A stretch of DNA of 64,000 nucleotides, from assembly GCA_964526045.1 (NCBI GenBank), contig CAZGIF010000002.1:186001-250000 (forward strand), written 5' to 3'. Source of the DNA: CAZGIF01 sp964526045 (GTDB lineage: Bacteria; Patescibacteriota; Gracilibacteria; Absconditabacterales; Absconditicoccaceae). Position 1 is the first letter of the stretch. Every line of letters begins with the position of its first letter. The translations under genes and the position numbers were made by a program. Below the pieces are notes generated by a model. It made no database searches, was not told the origin of the DNA, and saw nothing but the letters and a program-made list of their open reading frames with translations. Positions 43,965 to 53,634 of this stretch are shown in pieces.

Positions 43965-44008
43965 AAAAAAAACACCCCGAAGATGTTCTCTTGGGGGTGT
44001 TTTTTTTA
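43965..44008 (+). terminator. Attenuator terminator of asnB
   Basis: AAACACCCC, 14-nt loop, GGGGGTGTTT, then eight Ts, 150 nt before the asnB ATG. The loop and 3' arm (CTCTTGGGGGTG) can partly pair with CACCTAGAGAG at the end of the leader ORF, a possible anti-terminator. Confidence 0.85.
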
Positions 44009-44157
44009 TTTTAAATTATTTTATTCTGCCATGCATATCGTATCTGAACCCAAGCGCACATTGATATTTGATAAACTCAATTGTCGCTTATTACTCTACG
44101 TACCTATTAAAACTTATTAAAAAACTATATACTTTTTATTGTATAATTATTAACACC

Positions 44158-45774
44158 ATGTGTGGAATTCGAACATATTTTACGGCGCAAGCCCAACAAA
44201 AAGATGCTATGCATCATATACAAACAGCGCAGTCAATCAAAAAAAGATGACCTGACGCGACGACGATCAAACAACGAGATCACCTTTCATTCTGTTTTCA
44301 TAGATTGGCTATCATGTGACCGTGAGAAGCATGAAACCAACCATTTAGTTTTGAAACAGAGGACAGTATTTATACTGTGATATGCAACGGTGAGATTTAC
44401 AACTACCAAGATCTTGCAAGCAAATATGACATCCACATAGTTGGATGATCTGATTGTAGTATTTTACCACAATTATTTGCCATATTGGGTCCTGCAATGG
44501 TTACCGAGTTAGATTGAGAGTTTGCTTACATTGTTAGAATATATGACAAAAAACAACATACAACACGTCTTCATCTAGCAAGAGATCCCTTTGGAGTCAG
44601 ACCTCTTTTTTGGTGTACAGATGGAAAGACTTATTTTGCTGCATGTTCTGAGATGAAATGACTCTTATCTTTTGATGATGATATTCATGTCTTTGATCCG
44701 AGAACGTATATGACTGTTTCTTTTGATGTTACGGGTGTTGTTCAGCACAAGAGCACAACATATTATGACCTGTCGTTTGCAGTACATACGCAGGATGAAA
44801 AAACTGCACTCAAAAAAGTTCGTGAGAGTTTTTACTCTGCTGTCAAAAAAAGGCTTCATGCCGATCGTCCAGTCGCCTGTTTAACATCATGATGATTGGA
44901 TAGTTCTCTTGTGTCCGCAGTTTCTGCAGATATTTTGGATGGTAAACTTGAGACATATACTATTGGTATGCAGTGAGGAACGGATCTAGCATACGCCAAA
45001 AAGGTTGCAGATCATATTTGATCACAACATCAAACATTTTTGATTGAACCACACGACGCACTCGATGCAATTCGTGAAACTATTGTTTGTATAGAATCTT
45101 TTGATTGTACAACAGTGAGAGCATCAACATTTCAGTATTTACTCTGAAAAAAAATCTCCGAACTGACTCAAACCAAAGTTTTGCTCACTTGAGAAGGTTC
45201 AGACGAGTCGACGGGTGGGTATTTGTACTTTCATAAAGCTCCAGATCTTCAGTCTTTCGATGCTGAATGTAAGAGATTGTTGGAAGATATTCATTTGTAT
45301 GACTGATTGAGAGTAGATAGGGCAATGTCTCATCATGGTTTAGAAATCAGAATTCCATTTTTGGATCAAGAGTTTGTTCAAACCTATTTGTCCATAGATG
45401 CTGGTTTGAGAATACCACAGCAGTGATATGAAAAATACCTGTTGAGAAAAGCTTTTGAAGGTACGTGACTTTTGCCAGATGATGTTTTATGGAGAAAAAA
45501 AGAAGCGTTTAGTGATGGTGTGAGCGATACCAAAAAATCACGATTTCAGATGATTCAAGACTATATTGCATCACAGGTTTCTCAGTCAGACTTTGAAATG
45601 TCTGCGTCCGAGTATGTACATTGTACTCCAGATACGTTAGAAAAGTACTTTTATAGAAAGACTTTTGACAAAATATACTGACAGCAATGTGAGTCTACTA
45701 TTCCGTATCAATGGATGCCTCGTCGATCATGACAGCAAACAGATCCGTCAGCTAGAGTCTTAGATGTCTACTAG
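44158..45774 (+). CDS. asnB: Asparagine synthase (glutamine-hydrolysing)
   Basis: The product is 538 aa. MCGIR at the start carries the N-terminal nucleophile Cys2 of the glutaminase domain; VICNGEIYNYQDL, LDGEFAYIV and ARDPFGVRPLF follow. The synthetase domain has the PP-loop VACLTSGGLDSSLVSAV (both glycines TGA), LLTGEGSDESTGGY and GLEIRIPFLDQEFV. It converts Asp, Gln and ATP to Asn. Preceded by an Asn-coding leader and terminator; followed by a terminator whose stem is shared with the convergent gene. Confidence 0.95.
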
Positions 45775-45785
45775 ATACTAAAAAG

Positions 45786-45822
45786 AACCTACTTCTTGTC
45801 ATATAGAGAAGTAGGTTTTTTG
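45786..45822. terminator. Terminator of asnB, overlapping 3' end of convergent gene
   Basis: AACCTACTTCT, loop, AGAAGTAGGTT then a T-run 12 nt after the asnB stop. The stop codon of the minus-strand gene lies inside the stem. Confidence 0.85.
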
Positions 45823-46316
45823 ATAATATATCATCCTAAACAAACAGTCAAAAATCATGCAAAAATCATGGCCATTTCTATGGTTGATGCTGATGTCTGT
45901 ATGGCATATGATGATAGTATGTCTGATATCTTTTGACTAAGAGGTTCACTTATTCGTGGCATTGTTATATTTGCTCACGTAAACATTGTACCAATTGCAA
46001 CTTTGTTGTGAGTAGAGAGTCGAGATGTTTTATTATTTTCCACTTCAAAAAGTCTTTTAAGTGTTGTCTCTACAAATACTAAGTCGTTTTTTTCTTCTAT
46101 AGTAAGATCTTTTCAATGTAGTATTTTTTTTTCATACTTAATGAGGTTGACGCGCCAACTTCGTAGAGAGTTTCTAACGTTTATTGCTTCTGGTATTTCT
46201 TTTTTGATTTTTGGTTCTAGTGAATCAATTTTTTTATCTATAATAGCTACAGCATTATGTAATCTTGCTGTGTACGATCATTCTGTAGATTCTATAGGTG
46301 GTACCCTTTTTCTCAT
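45789..46316 (-). CDS. Hypothetical protein with C-terminal membrane helix (paralog A)
   Basis: The product is 175 aa. Charged helical N-terminal ~110 residues (ARLHNAVAIIDKKIDSLEPK; TIEEKNDLVFVETTLKRL), then KTSRLSTHNKVAIGTMFTGA, a spacer (PRISEPLSQKISDILSSYA), and a membrane helix (IEMAMIFAGFLTVCLGGYII) with a short tail. Same length and order as the gene at 46370, with near-identical STHNKV segments at DNA level: tandem duplicates. No family recognised. Confidence 0.75.
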
Positions 46317-46369
46317 ACAATGTGCAAATAAGCGATAAATTCTACTAGATTCTTATCAACTTTTTAGTC

Positions 46370-46897
46370 TTATTTAGAAGTATTTTTAGGTATGAATACT
46401 GAAATTCATAGACAAGTAATTAAAATTCCCATTACAAAAATTGTACTTTCTATTACTCCTGGAGAGAAGTGGAGTTCTTGAGAGAGTAGTATGTCACTTA
46501 TTTTTTCACTATTAGATTCATCTATGCAAAAAATTGTTCCTACTCAGGTTAATGTGGTTGCAATTCCAACTTTATTGTGAGTAGAGAGTCGAGATGTTTT
46601 GATGGGAGGTTGTTCTTCTTCAAATCGTATTTTATTTAATGTGTTTTCAATAAACTCTAGTTCAATTTTGTCGATATCTGATATGTTTTTTCATTCGAAA
46701 ATTTCGGTAGTGATACGTTCTAATTTCAATTTTTTCTTTTTAAGTTCGTTTTCAAATATAGATGAGTCAATTATAGATCATTCTAGCTTAGTTTTTTGTA
46801 GTTCTTCGATTTTTTTTGCAATAATATGTTGAGCGAAAATTAGTCTTTCACTTATAGATCCTTTTGTTGATTCTTGTGGTAAATTTCTTCATTTCAT
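46370..46897 (-). CDS. Hypothetical protein with C-terminal membrane helix (paralog B)
   Basis: The product is 175 aa, paralog of the gene 53 nt downstream. Opens MKGRNLPQESTKGSISERL; helical charged part (ELKKKKLKLERITTEIFEGK), KTSRLSTHNKVGIATTLTGV, SEKISDILLSQELHF and a final membrane helix (STIFVMGILITCLGISVF). The conserved core and swapped flanks suggest divergence after duplication. No family recognised. Confidence 0.75.
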
Positions 46898-46951
46898 ACA
46901 CAATGTATATTTTAGAGATAAAATACAATGTTTTCTAAAATAACTCCAAAT

Positions 46952-47341
46952 TTACGATGACTTTGTTAGCTTTCAAGAACAGGTATTTCATTCAAATGTT
47001 CATGTAACCGTTACGTGTATATCTCAAATGTTGAATCAGTCAGGTAGAGTTATTTTGCTTGTGTCTATGCTTGATATGTCGATATCAAAGACTTTTTTGG
47101 ATCCTGTGCACATGATGTGTCAGTGTGGTTCTTTGTGTTTTTCATACAAAACATGTTCCAATACTCAGGTTGTTTTCATCAGTTTTTGTTCTTGTACGAG
47201 GAGATGTAGATTTCTATAAACTGTTCCAAGTCATACCATAGGGTACGTTTTTTTTAGCTTTTTGAAGATTTGTTCTCCGGTCATGTGGTTGTCTCAAATC
47301 ATAAGATATATTTCATTTGCATAACGGTTTTTGTTTGCCAT
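46952..47341 (-). CDS. Fur/PerR-family regulator
   Basis: The product is 129 aa. Winged helix: MTGEQIFKKLKKTYPMVGLG, TVYRNLHLLVQEQKLMK; dimerisation part: YEKHKEPHGHIMCTGSKKVF with the HxH metal site, and IGDIHVTVTGTFEGNTCSG. The structural CxxC near IMC is CTGS here, so that zinc site is incomplete. It would sense metal or peroxide and repress a regulon; 54 nt before paralog B on the same strand. Confidence 0.87.
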
Positions 47342-47383
47342 AGGATATGTCTAGAAAATAAACTGACTTGATACTAATCAAAA

Positions 47384-47418
47384 AAAATAGACATACAAGC
47401 TATGTTGTTAGTTTTTTA
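47384..47418 (-). terminator. Weak terminator / repeat copy 1
   Basis: Minus strand ACATA, 5-nt loop, TATGT, then a T-run just after the TAA of the gene at 47416. The surrounding 27 bp (acatacaagctatgttgttag then Ts) recurs at 48390-48418 after the next gene up. Confidence 0.5.
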
Positions 47419-48312
47419 TGTAGCAAAACTATCTAAAATCTCTTTCATACTTTTTTTGGAGAGGTGGTTTACAAAAGACGAATATCAAGAGCTTTCGTCA
47501 TGTTCTTCATCTTGATCAAAAAATATCATATCTGGATTTTTGCCTCTTTTGCTAGCTAGTTCTTCAAATTTTTTCTTGAAAGTGTGTAGATTTTTATCTG
47601 GTCAAATTAGTGCATACGCTCTAGCAACGATGTCACAAAGTTCGCTTCAATATGAAGAGCCAATATTTTTCTTTTCTCTTCCAGTATATGTGGCTATACC
47701 AATACCTTTTTGTCATGCAATGGTATACTGTACTGTTCAGCGAGGAGTTTTGTCTATCAGTATTTTAGCTTTTTTATTTGCTGTGAAAAATGTTTCTAAT
47801 TTTTGCATTACTTTTTCATAGTTAGATTGCTCAAGATATACAACACATTTATCTGCTCTTCCAAGCTTTTGATAGCCTTCTTCGTCAAGTTCTGCTACTT
47901 TTTTTCAGATTTGTTCAGAAATATCTTTGATTGTTGTAAAATTCGGAATTTTAAAATGAGCTTCTTCTCTGTTGAGGATTTCAATAAGCGCGGGTATAAA
48001 TTCTGGTTCAATATTTATATAAACCCTTACACTGTATTCCTCTTTTTTCTTCATTTCATTAAAACTTATCCATCATTCAGAACATAGGCATGTTCAGTCT
48101 AGAGTATGCTGAAGCTCCTCTGTGTGTTTGATTAATTTATTTATTTTTTTGTCTGGTCATAAAGTTTGACGCTGAGTATAATATCCATCGTACAACATTG
48201 TTCAACTGACTTCTCAGTCTGTAGTTTGTAAATATTCAAAAAATCACGTGAGAGCTTTGTTTGATTTCTCTTTTAAGATAGCATTTATAACAATATGCTT
48301 ATTTAGTTTCAT
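47416..48312 (-). CDS. HopA1-family-like protein
   Basis: The product is 298 aa. EEYSVRVYINIEPEFIPALI, then a central strand-helix part with GRADKCVVYLEQSNYEKVMQ, and PRGTVQYTIAGQKGIGIATY, SSYGSELCDIVARAYALIG near the end. The order RVYIN ... ADK-VVYL ... P-x-GT ... G-G-A ... S-G-CDIVA resembles HopA1-like proteins known from Pseudomonas effectors and from many free-living bacteria. Role unknown. Acidic tail (FFDQDEEHDESSG). Assignment by pattern only. Confidence 0.55.
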
Positions 48313-48383
48313 TTGTATTTACAAAATGTAAAAATTACATATAATATATATAAAAGATGTGAAAATGCAAACAATATTTTTTT

Positions 48384-48420
48384 GATAAAAAATGCACATA
48401 CAAGCTATGTTGTTAGTTTT
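48384..48420 (-). terminator. Weak terminator / repeat copy 2
   Basis: Same 27-bp sequence as at 47391-47418, again overlapping the TAA of a minus-strand gene (48413) and followed on that strand by T-rich DNA. Confidence 0.5.
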
Positions 48421-49198
48421 TTGTTGTCTTTTTTCTCAGTTTGCAATCAATAATGAGTGCTTTGTGGTCAGAGATTCACGTACTCGCAAAAGATGCATTG
48501 ATAGAGAGGTTGCGAACTAAGATATGGTCGATTTTTGATTCGAAAATTCGTTTTGTTAATGTGTTTTTGTTTGCTAATACATATGAATCGTGACTGATTG
48601 CTGTATATCATCTGAGTGGGTTCACGATTTTGTTATGAAATTTTTTTTTGTTCAAGTTGAAATCTCACATAACAATAAAGTTGTCATGCTTTTTTTGTTG
48701 ATTGAGACATGTGACTATATGTTCAATTTGTTGTGCTTGGATAGACCTGTGATGTGGAGAAAAGCGTCAATTACTCAAGTGCATAATGATACAATGAAAA
48801 TCTTTTTCTTCATCATAGACCCAAATCGCATCACTTCCCATTCCTCGAGATTTATTGTCTGGTGGGAGATTCCGTTTTCTTCTCTTGAAGTTAAAATGAG
48901 GTTTGTATGCAAGTAGGCAACAGCTTTTTTTGTTGTTGAATCATAAATCTTCGCCAACTGATGCTTTAGTTATGTATCATGCAGATTTTAGTCACTTTTT
49001 TAGTGTTTTTAGTTGTTCTCAATTTATAACTTCTACCAAACCCACAATATCTGGTTTGTGTTTTTTGATTTGTTTGAGTGTTTTTTGTTCATGTGTTTCA
49101 AGTTCTTTGTATGAGACTCCTCAATAGACATACATATGTTGAATTGCATTTGCAAAAATATTTCTCCCATCGAGCGAATAAAATGTATTATAAAACAT
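48413..49198 (-). CDS. Endonuclease/exonuclease/phosphatase (EEP) family protein
   Basis: The product is 261 aa from ATG at 49198 (MFYNTFYSLDGRNIFA), matching the usual N-terminal Asn of the fold; ATG at 49216 is an alternative. KPDIVGLVEV carries the metal-binding Glu, FHCIIMHLSNGRF, FIVMGDFNLN (catalytic Asp/Asn), SKIDHILV and ISDHKALIIDC (catalytic His) complete the EEP active site. No signal peptide. Could cleave DNA or RNA or dephosphorylate a phospholipid. 38 nt after the MscS gene. Confidence 0.88.
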
Positions 49199-49236
49199 AC
49201 AGCGGACGGCTTCCATAGGTCAAGGGTAGTAAAGTA

Positions 49237-50079
49237 TTATTCATGTTGAAGACGTACGTCAATTGGTCATTCAAATCATATAGTTCTTTGTGGAAATGGC
49301 ATGGTTACTCATTCTTTATCAAACATGAGTTTGATGTCTTCCAAACATTCGTGGTGTGTGGATCGCTTGTCTTCAAGATTCGTGAATGCTCTCAATCTTA
49401 TAGTAACTGCATTGTCTCACAATCCTGATACCACAACTTCCACAGCTGGGTCAGATAATACTTTTTTGTTGTTTATAGCTATATTTGTTATGATCTCTTT
49501 AGCTTTTTTGATATCAGCTTCGTATCAAATTCATACTTCTATTTCTATTCTGATGATGTCTTCTCTTGAATAGTTTTTGATAGTTGTACTTGCTACTGAA
49601 CTATTTGGCAAAAAAACTTGTTTTCTATCAAATGTACGCAATGTTGTATACAAAAGATCTATATCTGACACGGTTCATGTTTCGCCGTTGATCGTGACTA
49701 CTTCTCACACACGTAATGGTTTGAAAAAAAGTAGAACAATTCATCATGCAATATTGCTAAGACTTCACTGTAATGCAAGTCATACTGCAAGTCACAATGC
49801 ACTTAGTGCTGCTATGAGGGATGTTGTTTCTACTCACATAGTTGAAATTGCGATTATTATGAGCAAAACCCTGAGTCATATAATAGTCATGCTCATCAAA
49901 AATCCACGTAATCATTGACTTATGCTTTCTTGCTTTTGCAAGAAATTGTGAATTGGTGTGCGTAACTTAGCAATTACTATTCGTCATACTACCAAAATTA
50001 TAAGTCATCCTCATAATTTTGGGACATATAAAAGGATAAATTCTTTGATAAAGTTTGATACTTGATTGATTTGTTCCAT
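49237..50079 (-). CDS. mscS: Small-conductance mechanosensitive channel
   Basis: The product is 280 aa. Three membrane helices, the third being the pore helix with the Ala-Gly pattern ALSALGLAVGLALQGSLSNI (several Gly as TGA). Then the beta domain: PLRVGEVVTINGETGTVSDI, TTLRTFDRKQVFLPNSSVAS, and the alpha/beta C-terminus DPAVEVVVSGLGDNAVTIRL, MPFPQRTIGFEGP. It opens on membrane tension and protects against osmotic downshock. Confidence 0.95.
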
Positions 50080-50107
50080 AAATTTTTATGAGTGTTTAAA
50101 GATATGT

Positions 50108-50428
50108 TTATTCATACATGATATTTAAGAGTGGTTTCCATTTGTTGTCAGTTTCTTTTATTATGATTCATGCTATACTTATCAATGGAATTGCTAAGAA
50201 CATTCAAACTTTTGTTTTAACTAAAAAACCGATAAATCTTTTTGCATGTCTTTGATTGACAATTACGTAAACTTTGAGTGTCACGTGTGAAGTTTGTAGG
50301 CTTGTAAATGTGCTATTGCAATAAATTAGGCCAAAATGAGAAGTGTAGTGATTGTTTTGGTAATCTACAAAATTGTAACTATTAATTAAACTATTGAGCT
50401 TAAATAGAATAGAAATATTATGTCTACT
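50108..50428 (-). other. Protein-like open frame lacking a standard start
   Basis: In frame with, and directly after, the TAA of the gene at 50429, an open frame of 106 codons ends in TAA at 50108. Its translation looks like a protein: NSYNFVDYQNNHYTSHFGLI, HVTLKVYVIVNQRHAKRFIG and a membrane-like VGMFLAIPLISIAGIII. No ATG or TTG start lies near its 5' end (GTG only midway). ATT start, readthrough or a decayed gene are possible. Confidence 0.4.
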
Positions 50429-50905
50429 TTAGTTATTATGCTTTTTTTCTTGTAATATTTTATTGTTTTGTATATGTTCAACTGCTTTTTGTGGGTTGAA
50501 TATATTTTTGACCAAAATTGAGTTGTCATTTTGTAACTGCAGTGTGATTGTTCAAAAAGAAAAGTAACTTTGTAAAAAAGAACTTTTCCTGACTTGAGAG
50601 GATGTAATGTCTTGTAAGTCAAGTATTTGTGTTTTTGTTGTAAACCAAAATCAGAATGTATAAATCCATACTTTGTTGCTTACTAGTACCATTGAGAAAT
50701 AGTCATTGAAGAAAGATACGATACATATGTATAAAAGCGTAAGGTAACAGAATAGTATTCCTATAAGGATTCATGTTCTTTCGTATGAAGAGCTCATATC
50801 TCTTGCAAAAAAGTCTGGGACTAGATTTGTTCAAATATATAGGAGTAGTAATGTTCATATGACAAACCAAATGATATATTTGACTAATATTATGCGAGAT
50901 TTCAT
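50429..50905 (-). CDS. PH-like (bPH) membrane protein
   Basis: The product is 158 aa. Two N-terminal membrane helices (VKYIIWFVIGTLLLLYI; GILIGILFCYLTLLYICIV), then a ~85 aa domain: MVLVSNKVWIYTFGFWFTTK, ILDLQDITSSQVRKSSFLQS, ITLQLQNDNSILVKNIFNPQ. This resembles bacterial PH (YdbS-like) proteins. Function unknown. The frame continues as an open stretch after its stop. Confidence 0.7.
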
Positions 50906-50928
50906 GTAAAGTTGTGTTTTCATTTTTT

Positions 50929-51147
50929 TTATTGTATCAAGAAAATAAATGTAATATATCAACTAAGAATGATCACGAGTGTTGCCGTAATTGATACTAT
51001 ATAAAAAAGAATTTTGTGTTCTGTAAGAGCTTTTTTTTCACATTTGCTTGTTTTGAATATATAGGTAAATGTATTATTTCATCTTAGTGTGGTATATGTT
51101 CAAAACAAAATGCTGCATACTAGAAATCATATAAAAGAATAAATCAT
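50929..51147 (-). CDS. Small two-helix membrane protein
   Basis: The product is 72 aa: MIYSFIGFLVCSILFGTYTT (helix 1), a short charged loop (FKTSKCEKKALTEHKI), and LFYIVSITATLVIILSGYIT (helix 2). Four TGA glycines. It ends 23 nt before the PH-like gene, probably one operon. No family recognised. Confidence 0.6.
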
Positions 51148-51311
51148 AATTATGTTGTTTAATATAAATATTATACATATGTTAATTATATTTTATTTAT
51201 TTGCAATAATAAAATCGATTCCATTTATCTTTTATTTATGTTTCTTCAAGTATATGTGACGTAAATAAATAACTATTTTTTCATAATTAGTTAACAAATG
51301 TTAATTTTCTC

Positions 51312-51339
51312 TTGATTTATAATTCTTTTTGTGTATTAT
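51312..51339 (+). promoter_or_regulatory. Promoter of the Dps/MarR cluster
   Basis: TTGATT, 16 nt, TATTAT, about 100 nt before the first gene at 51439. A palindrome TTAACAAATGTTAA (51291-51304) lies just upstream and could be an operator, for instance for the MarR protein of the cluster. The rest of 51148-51438 shows nothing else. Confidence 0.5.
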
Positions 51340-51438
51340 GATATTAACGCGCTTGAGGTATCTGTTGCCGGCACAAGATATAACAAGACGTATACATAAT
51401 TATATACAAAATATTTATTTTATAACTAAAGTTGCATT

Positions 51439-51762
51439 ATGGAACAAAAACAAACTGCACCCTTACGATTCGTTATCGTATTGTCAATTCTCTTTTTGCT
51501 AGCTTGAACTGCATTGTGATATTATATTAGAGAAGCAAGAGCACTCAAAGAAGTAAGAGTGGGTGTTGTAGAATGATATGCAGAAGCACAGCAGTCTTTA
51601 GAGGAGACACGCGAAGCTATAAAAAAGGATCTACAAGAGTCTCAACAAGAATTTAAAAATATGTTAAAAGAATCTCAACAAGAACGAACTGATTTTAAAC
51701 GTGATACCCAACAAGCAACTGATGCTGTTGAAGAAGCGTATGATGACTCAAATACAGAATAA
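51439..51762 (+). CDS. YtxH-like membrane-anchored coiled-coil protein
   Basis: The product is 107 aa. One membrane helix (FVIVLSILFLLAGTALGYYI) followed by a Gln/Glu-rich coiled coil (AQQSLEETREAIKKDLQESQ; KESQQERTDFKRDTQQA) with an 11-residue periodicity. General layout of YtxH/general-stress membrane proteins. First gene of a stress cluster, 25 nt before dps. Confidence 0.65.
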
Positions 51763-51787
51763 TTTATTATATAACTTTTCTTTCATT

Positions 51788-52234
51788 ATGAAACATACAT
51801 ACAAAACCACATCAAAACATCTTAATACCCTTCTTGCAACATGCCAAGTTATGAGCATAAAAACACATATGTATCATCGACATGTTTCGTGAAAAGAATT
51901 TATGTCATTACACCAGTTTTTTGAGCAAGAATATACTTCTTTCTTTTATAGAATTGATGACGTAGCCGAGCGTATACTTGCTATTGATTCTAAAATTCTT
52001 ATGAACGTAGAAACCTTGCCCCAAGAGAGTCTTGTTCCAACAGCTTCTCAATTATCTACACCAACTGCAATTCTCGAATCTTATGATAAAGACTTGCGTG
52101 CTTTGGATACATTTTTGCACACTGCAGTTGCTGAAGCGTGAGCTGAAGGGGATGTTGTTACACAAGATTTCTTCATCTGAATATTGTGAGATATTGAAAA
52201 AAAACTATGGATAGTAGGAGCAATGCAAAAATAA
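51788..52234 (+). CDS. dps: Dps-family ferritin-like protein
   Basis: The product is 148 aa. LNTLLATCQVMSIKTHMYHR, GKEFMSLHQFFEQEYTSFFY and RIDDVAERILAIDSKIL give the Dps ferroxidase layout: His in the first helix, then Asp-x3-Glu (DDVAE). The C-terminal helix is IGILGDIEKKLWIVGAM. Dps stores iron and shields DNA from peroxide. Second gene of the cluster, upstream of marR. Confidence 0.9.
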
Positions 52235-52260
52235 TTTTATATGGCCTATAAATAAATAGT

Positions 52261-52710
52261 ATGTGAGAAACTCGATCGATGGCGTTTGATCGCATGATTA
52301 GATTATGTAGAATACTAGATATTTTTATGTCGAAAATAGTCTCGTTACATAAGCTAACTTTACATCAACTCTATATATTAGATTTTTGTAATCGTGAGTG
52401 AAACGTCTCAGTACAACGTTTAAGGAATAAATTATTGCTTACGAGTGCATCGCTTAGTAGAACTCTTTCTACACTCTACAAAAGGGATATCATACAAAAA
52501 GTAGAAGAATCTTCGTGAGATAAAAGAGTAATATATATTACCCTTACGCAAACGTGAAAAGATTTGATGCATGACCTTAAGTTTGAGGTTGCTTCTTTGT
52601 TAGAACATGAGGATTTTGCTTGAGATAAACCATCTATCAATCTTATTCTCAACAAAGTAATTGATATTACCAAGTGACTCTATCAAAAAGTGACTGATAC
52701 AAAATATTAA
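52261..52710 (+). CDS. MarR-family transcriptional regulator
   Basis: The product is 149 aa. Winged helix: LHKLTLHQLYILDFCNREGN, RLRNKLLLTSASLSRTLSTL (recognition helix), YKRDIIQKVEESSGDKRVIY (wing) and ITLTQTGKDLMHDLK. Full MarR pattern. Likely controls its own cluster in answer to oxidative or chemical stress; ligand unknown. Confidence 0.9.
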
Positions 52711-52744
52711 TATACCTAATTTTTATACTTAACAATTATTACAT

Positions 52745-53065
52745 ATGACTACACACAAAACACAATCTGATTATAAAAATGACCCTAGATATAATGAAAA
52801 GTTCGCAAAACTTGATAAAAACCTCTACGAACTAGAAGAACGATATGATAAAAAAGCTTACGAAGCTGAAGAAGGTGCAGAAAAGGCACAATCTTGGCTT
52901 CAATCTAAATGGAAGGGAATTCAAGCAGAATATCACGATATGATGGCATATCTCAATGAAAAATTTGACAGTGATGATTATGAAGACATTATGGAACATA
53001 GAATTAAAGCTGCTCAAAAACGTATAGAAAAAGCATGACACAAGGTAGAACAGATGGCAAAATAA
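52745..53065 (+). CDS. Charged helical hypothetical protein
   Basis: The product is 106 aa, wholly helical and rich in Lys, Glu, Asp and Tyr (KLDKNLYELEERYDKKAYEA; QSWLQSKWKGIQAEYHDMMA; MEHRIKAAQKRIEKAGHKVE). No signal or membrane helix. Composition is like small hydrophilic stress proteins. Only one in-frame TGA, in the last ten codons. Confidence 0.7.
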
Positions 53066-53115
53066 TATTTCTCTATATACACAAACACAGTTTTTTACTA
53101 TCTCTTATTAGAATT

Positions 53116-53361
53116 ATGTGAATAATAGCATTGATTTTTTTTGGAGCAATCGTCTGACGGCTATCTTGATTCTTTGTTTCCAAAAAATGATGAGTATTGC
53201 GTAATATACTTATCGGAATTGTTTGAAGTTTTATTGGATGATGAATTGCACAATTCTTTTGATTTGGATGAATAACTTGATTTAATCTTTATAGTATTCT
53301 TATTGGGGTTATAGGTTCTGTTATTCTTGTTAGTATTGTTCATGCTATCAAAACAACATAA
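53116..53361 (+). CDS. GlsB/YeaQ/YmgE-family membrane protein
   Basis: The product is 81 aa. Three hydrophobic helices with the Gly-rich family pattern: GIIALIFFGAIVGRLSGFFV, NILIGIVGSFIGGGIAQFFG, SILIGVIGSVILVSIVHAI. Many of the Gly are TGA (including TGATGA pairs). Often called transglycosylase-associated protein; a general stress membrane protein of unknown activity. Confidence 0.93.
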
Positions 53362-53411
53362 ATTTATATCTTATCTACACGATTATGTATAAACAAAAAC
53401 TTTGATTATTT

Positions 53412-53561
53412 ATGAATCATACATTACTAACTGCATTATGAGCTATAGCCTTTGTCTTGCTTAGTTATATTCATATTCGAGTGAGTATTGTATTTTTGGC
53501 TTTGTATGCCAGCATAGTCTTTTGACTTCTTGAAGATAAAAAATTGTGAATATCTTCTTAG
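53412..53561 (+). CDS. Very small membrane protein
   Basis: The product is 49 aa: MNHTLLTALGAIAFVLLSYI, then a second hydrophobic stretch (SIVFLALYASIVFGLLED). Two helices, basic turn (HIR). Last gene of the cluster, before a strong terminator. No family. Confidence 0.55.
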
Positions 53562-53582
53562 TCTCCATATATTTAATCTAAA

Positions 53583-53622
53583 AAAAACATCTGTCATATT
53601 TTCTATGATAGATGTTTTTTTT
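53583..53622. terminator. Terminator of the Dps/MarR cluster
   Basis: AAACATCTGTCATA, 5-nt loop, TATGATAGATGTTT (14-bp stem with one G-T), then a T-run. A-run upstream allows use by the convergent tilS gene as well. Confidence 0.85.
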
Positions 53623-53634
53623 ATTATACTTTCT

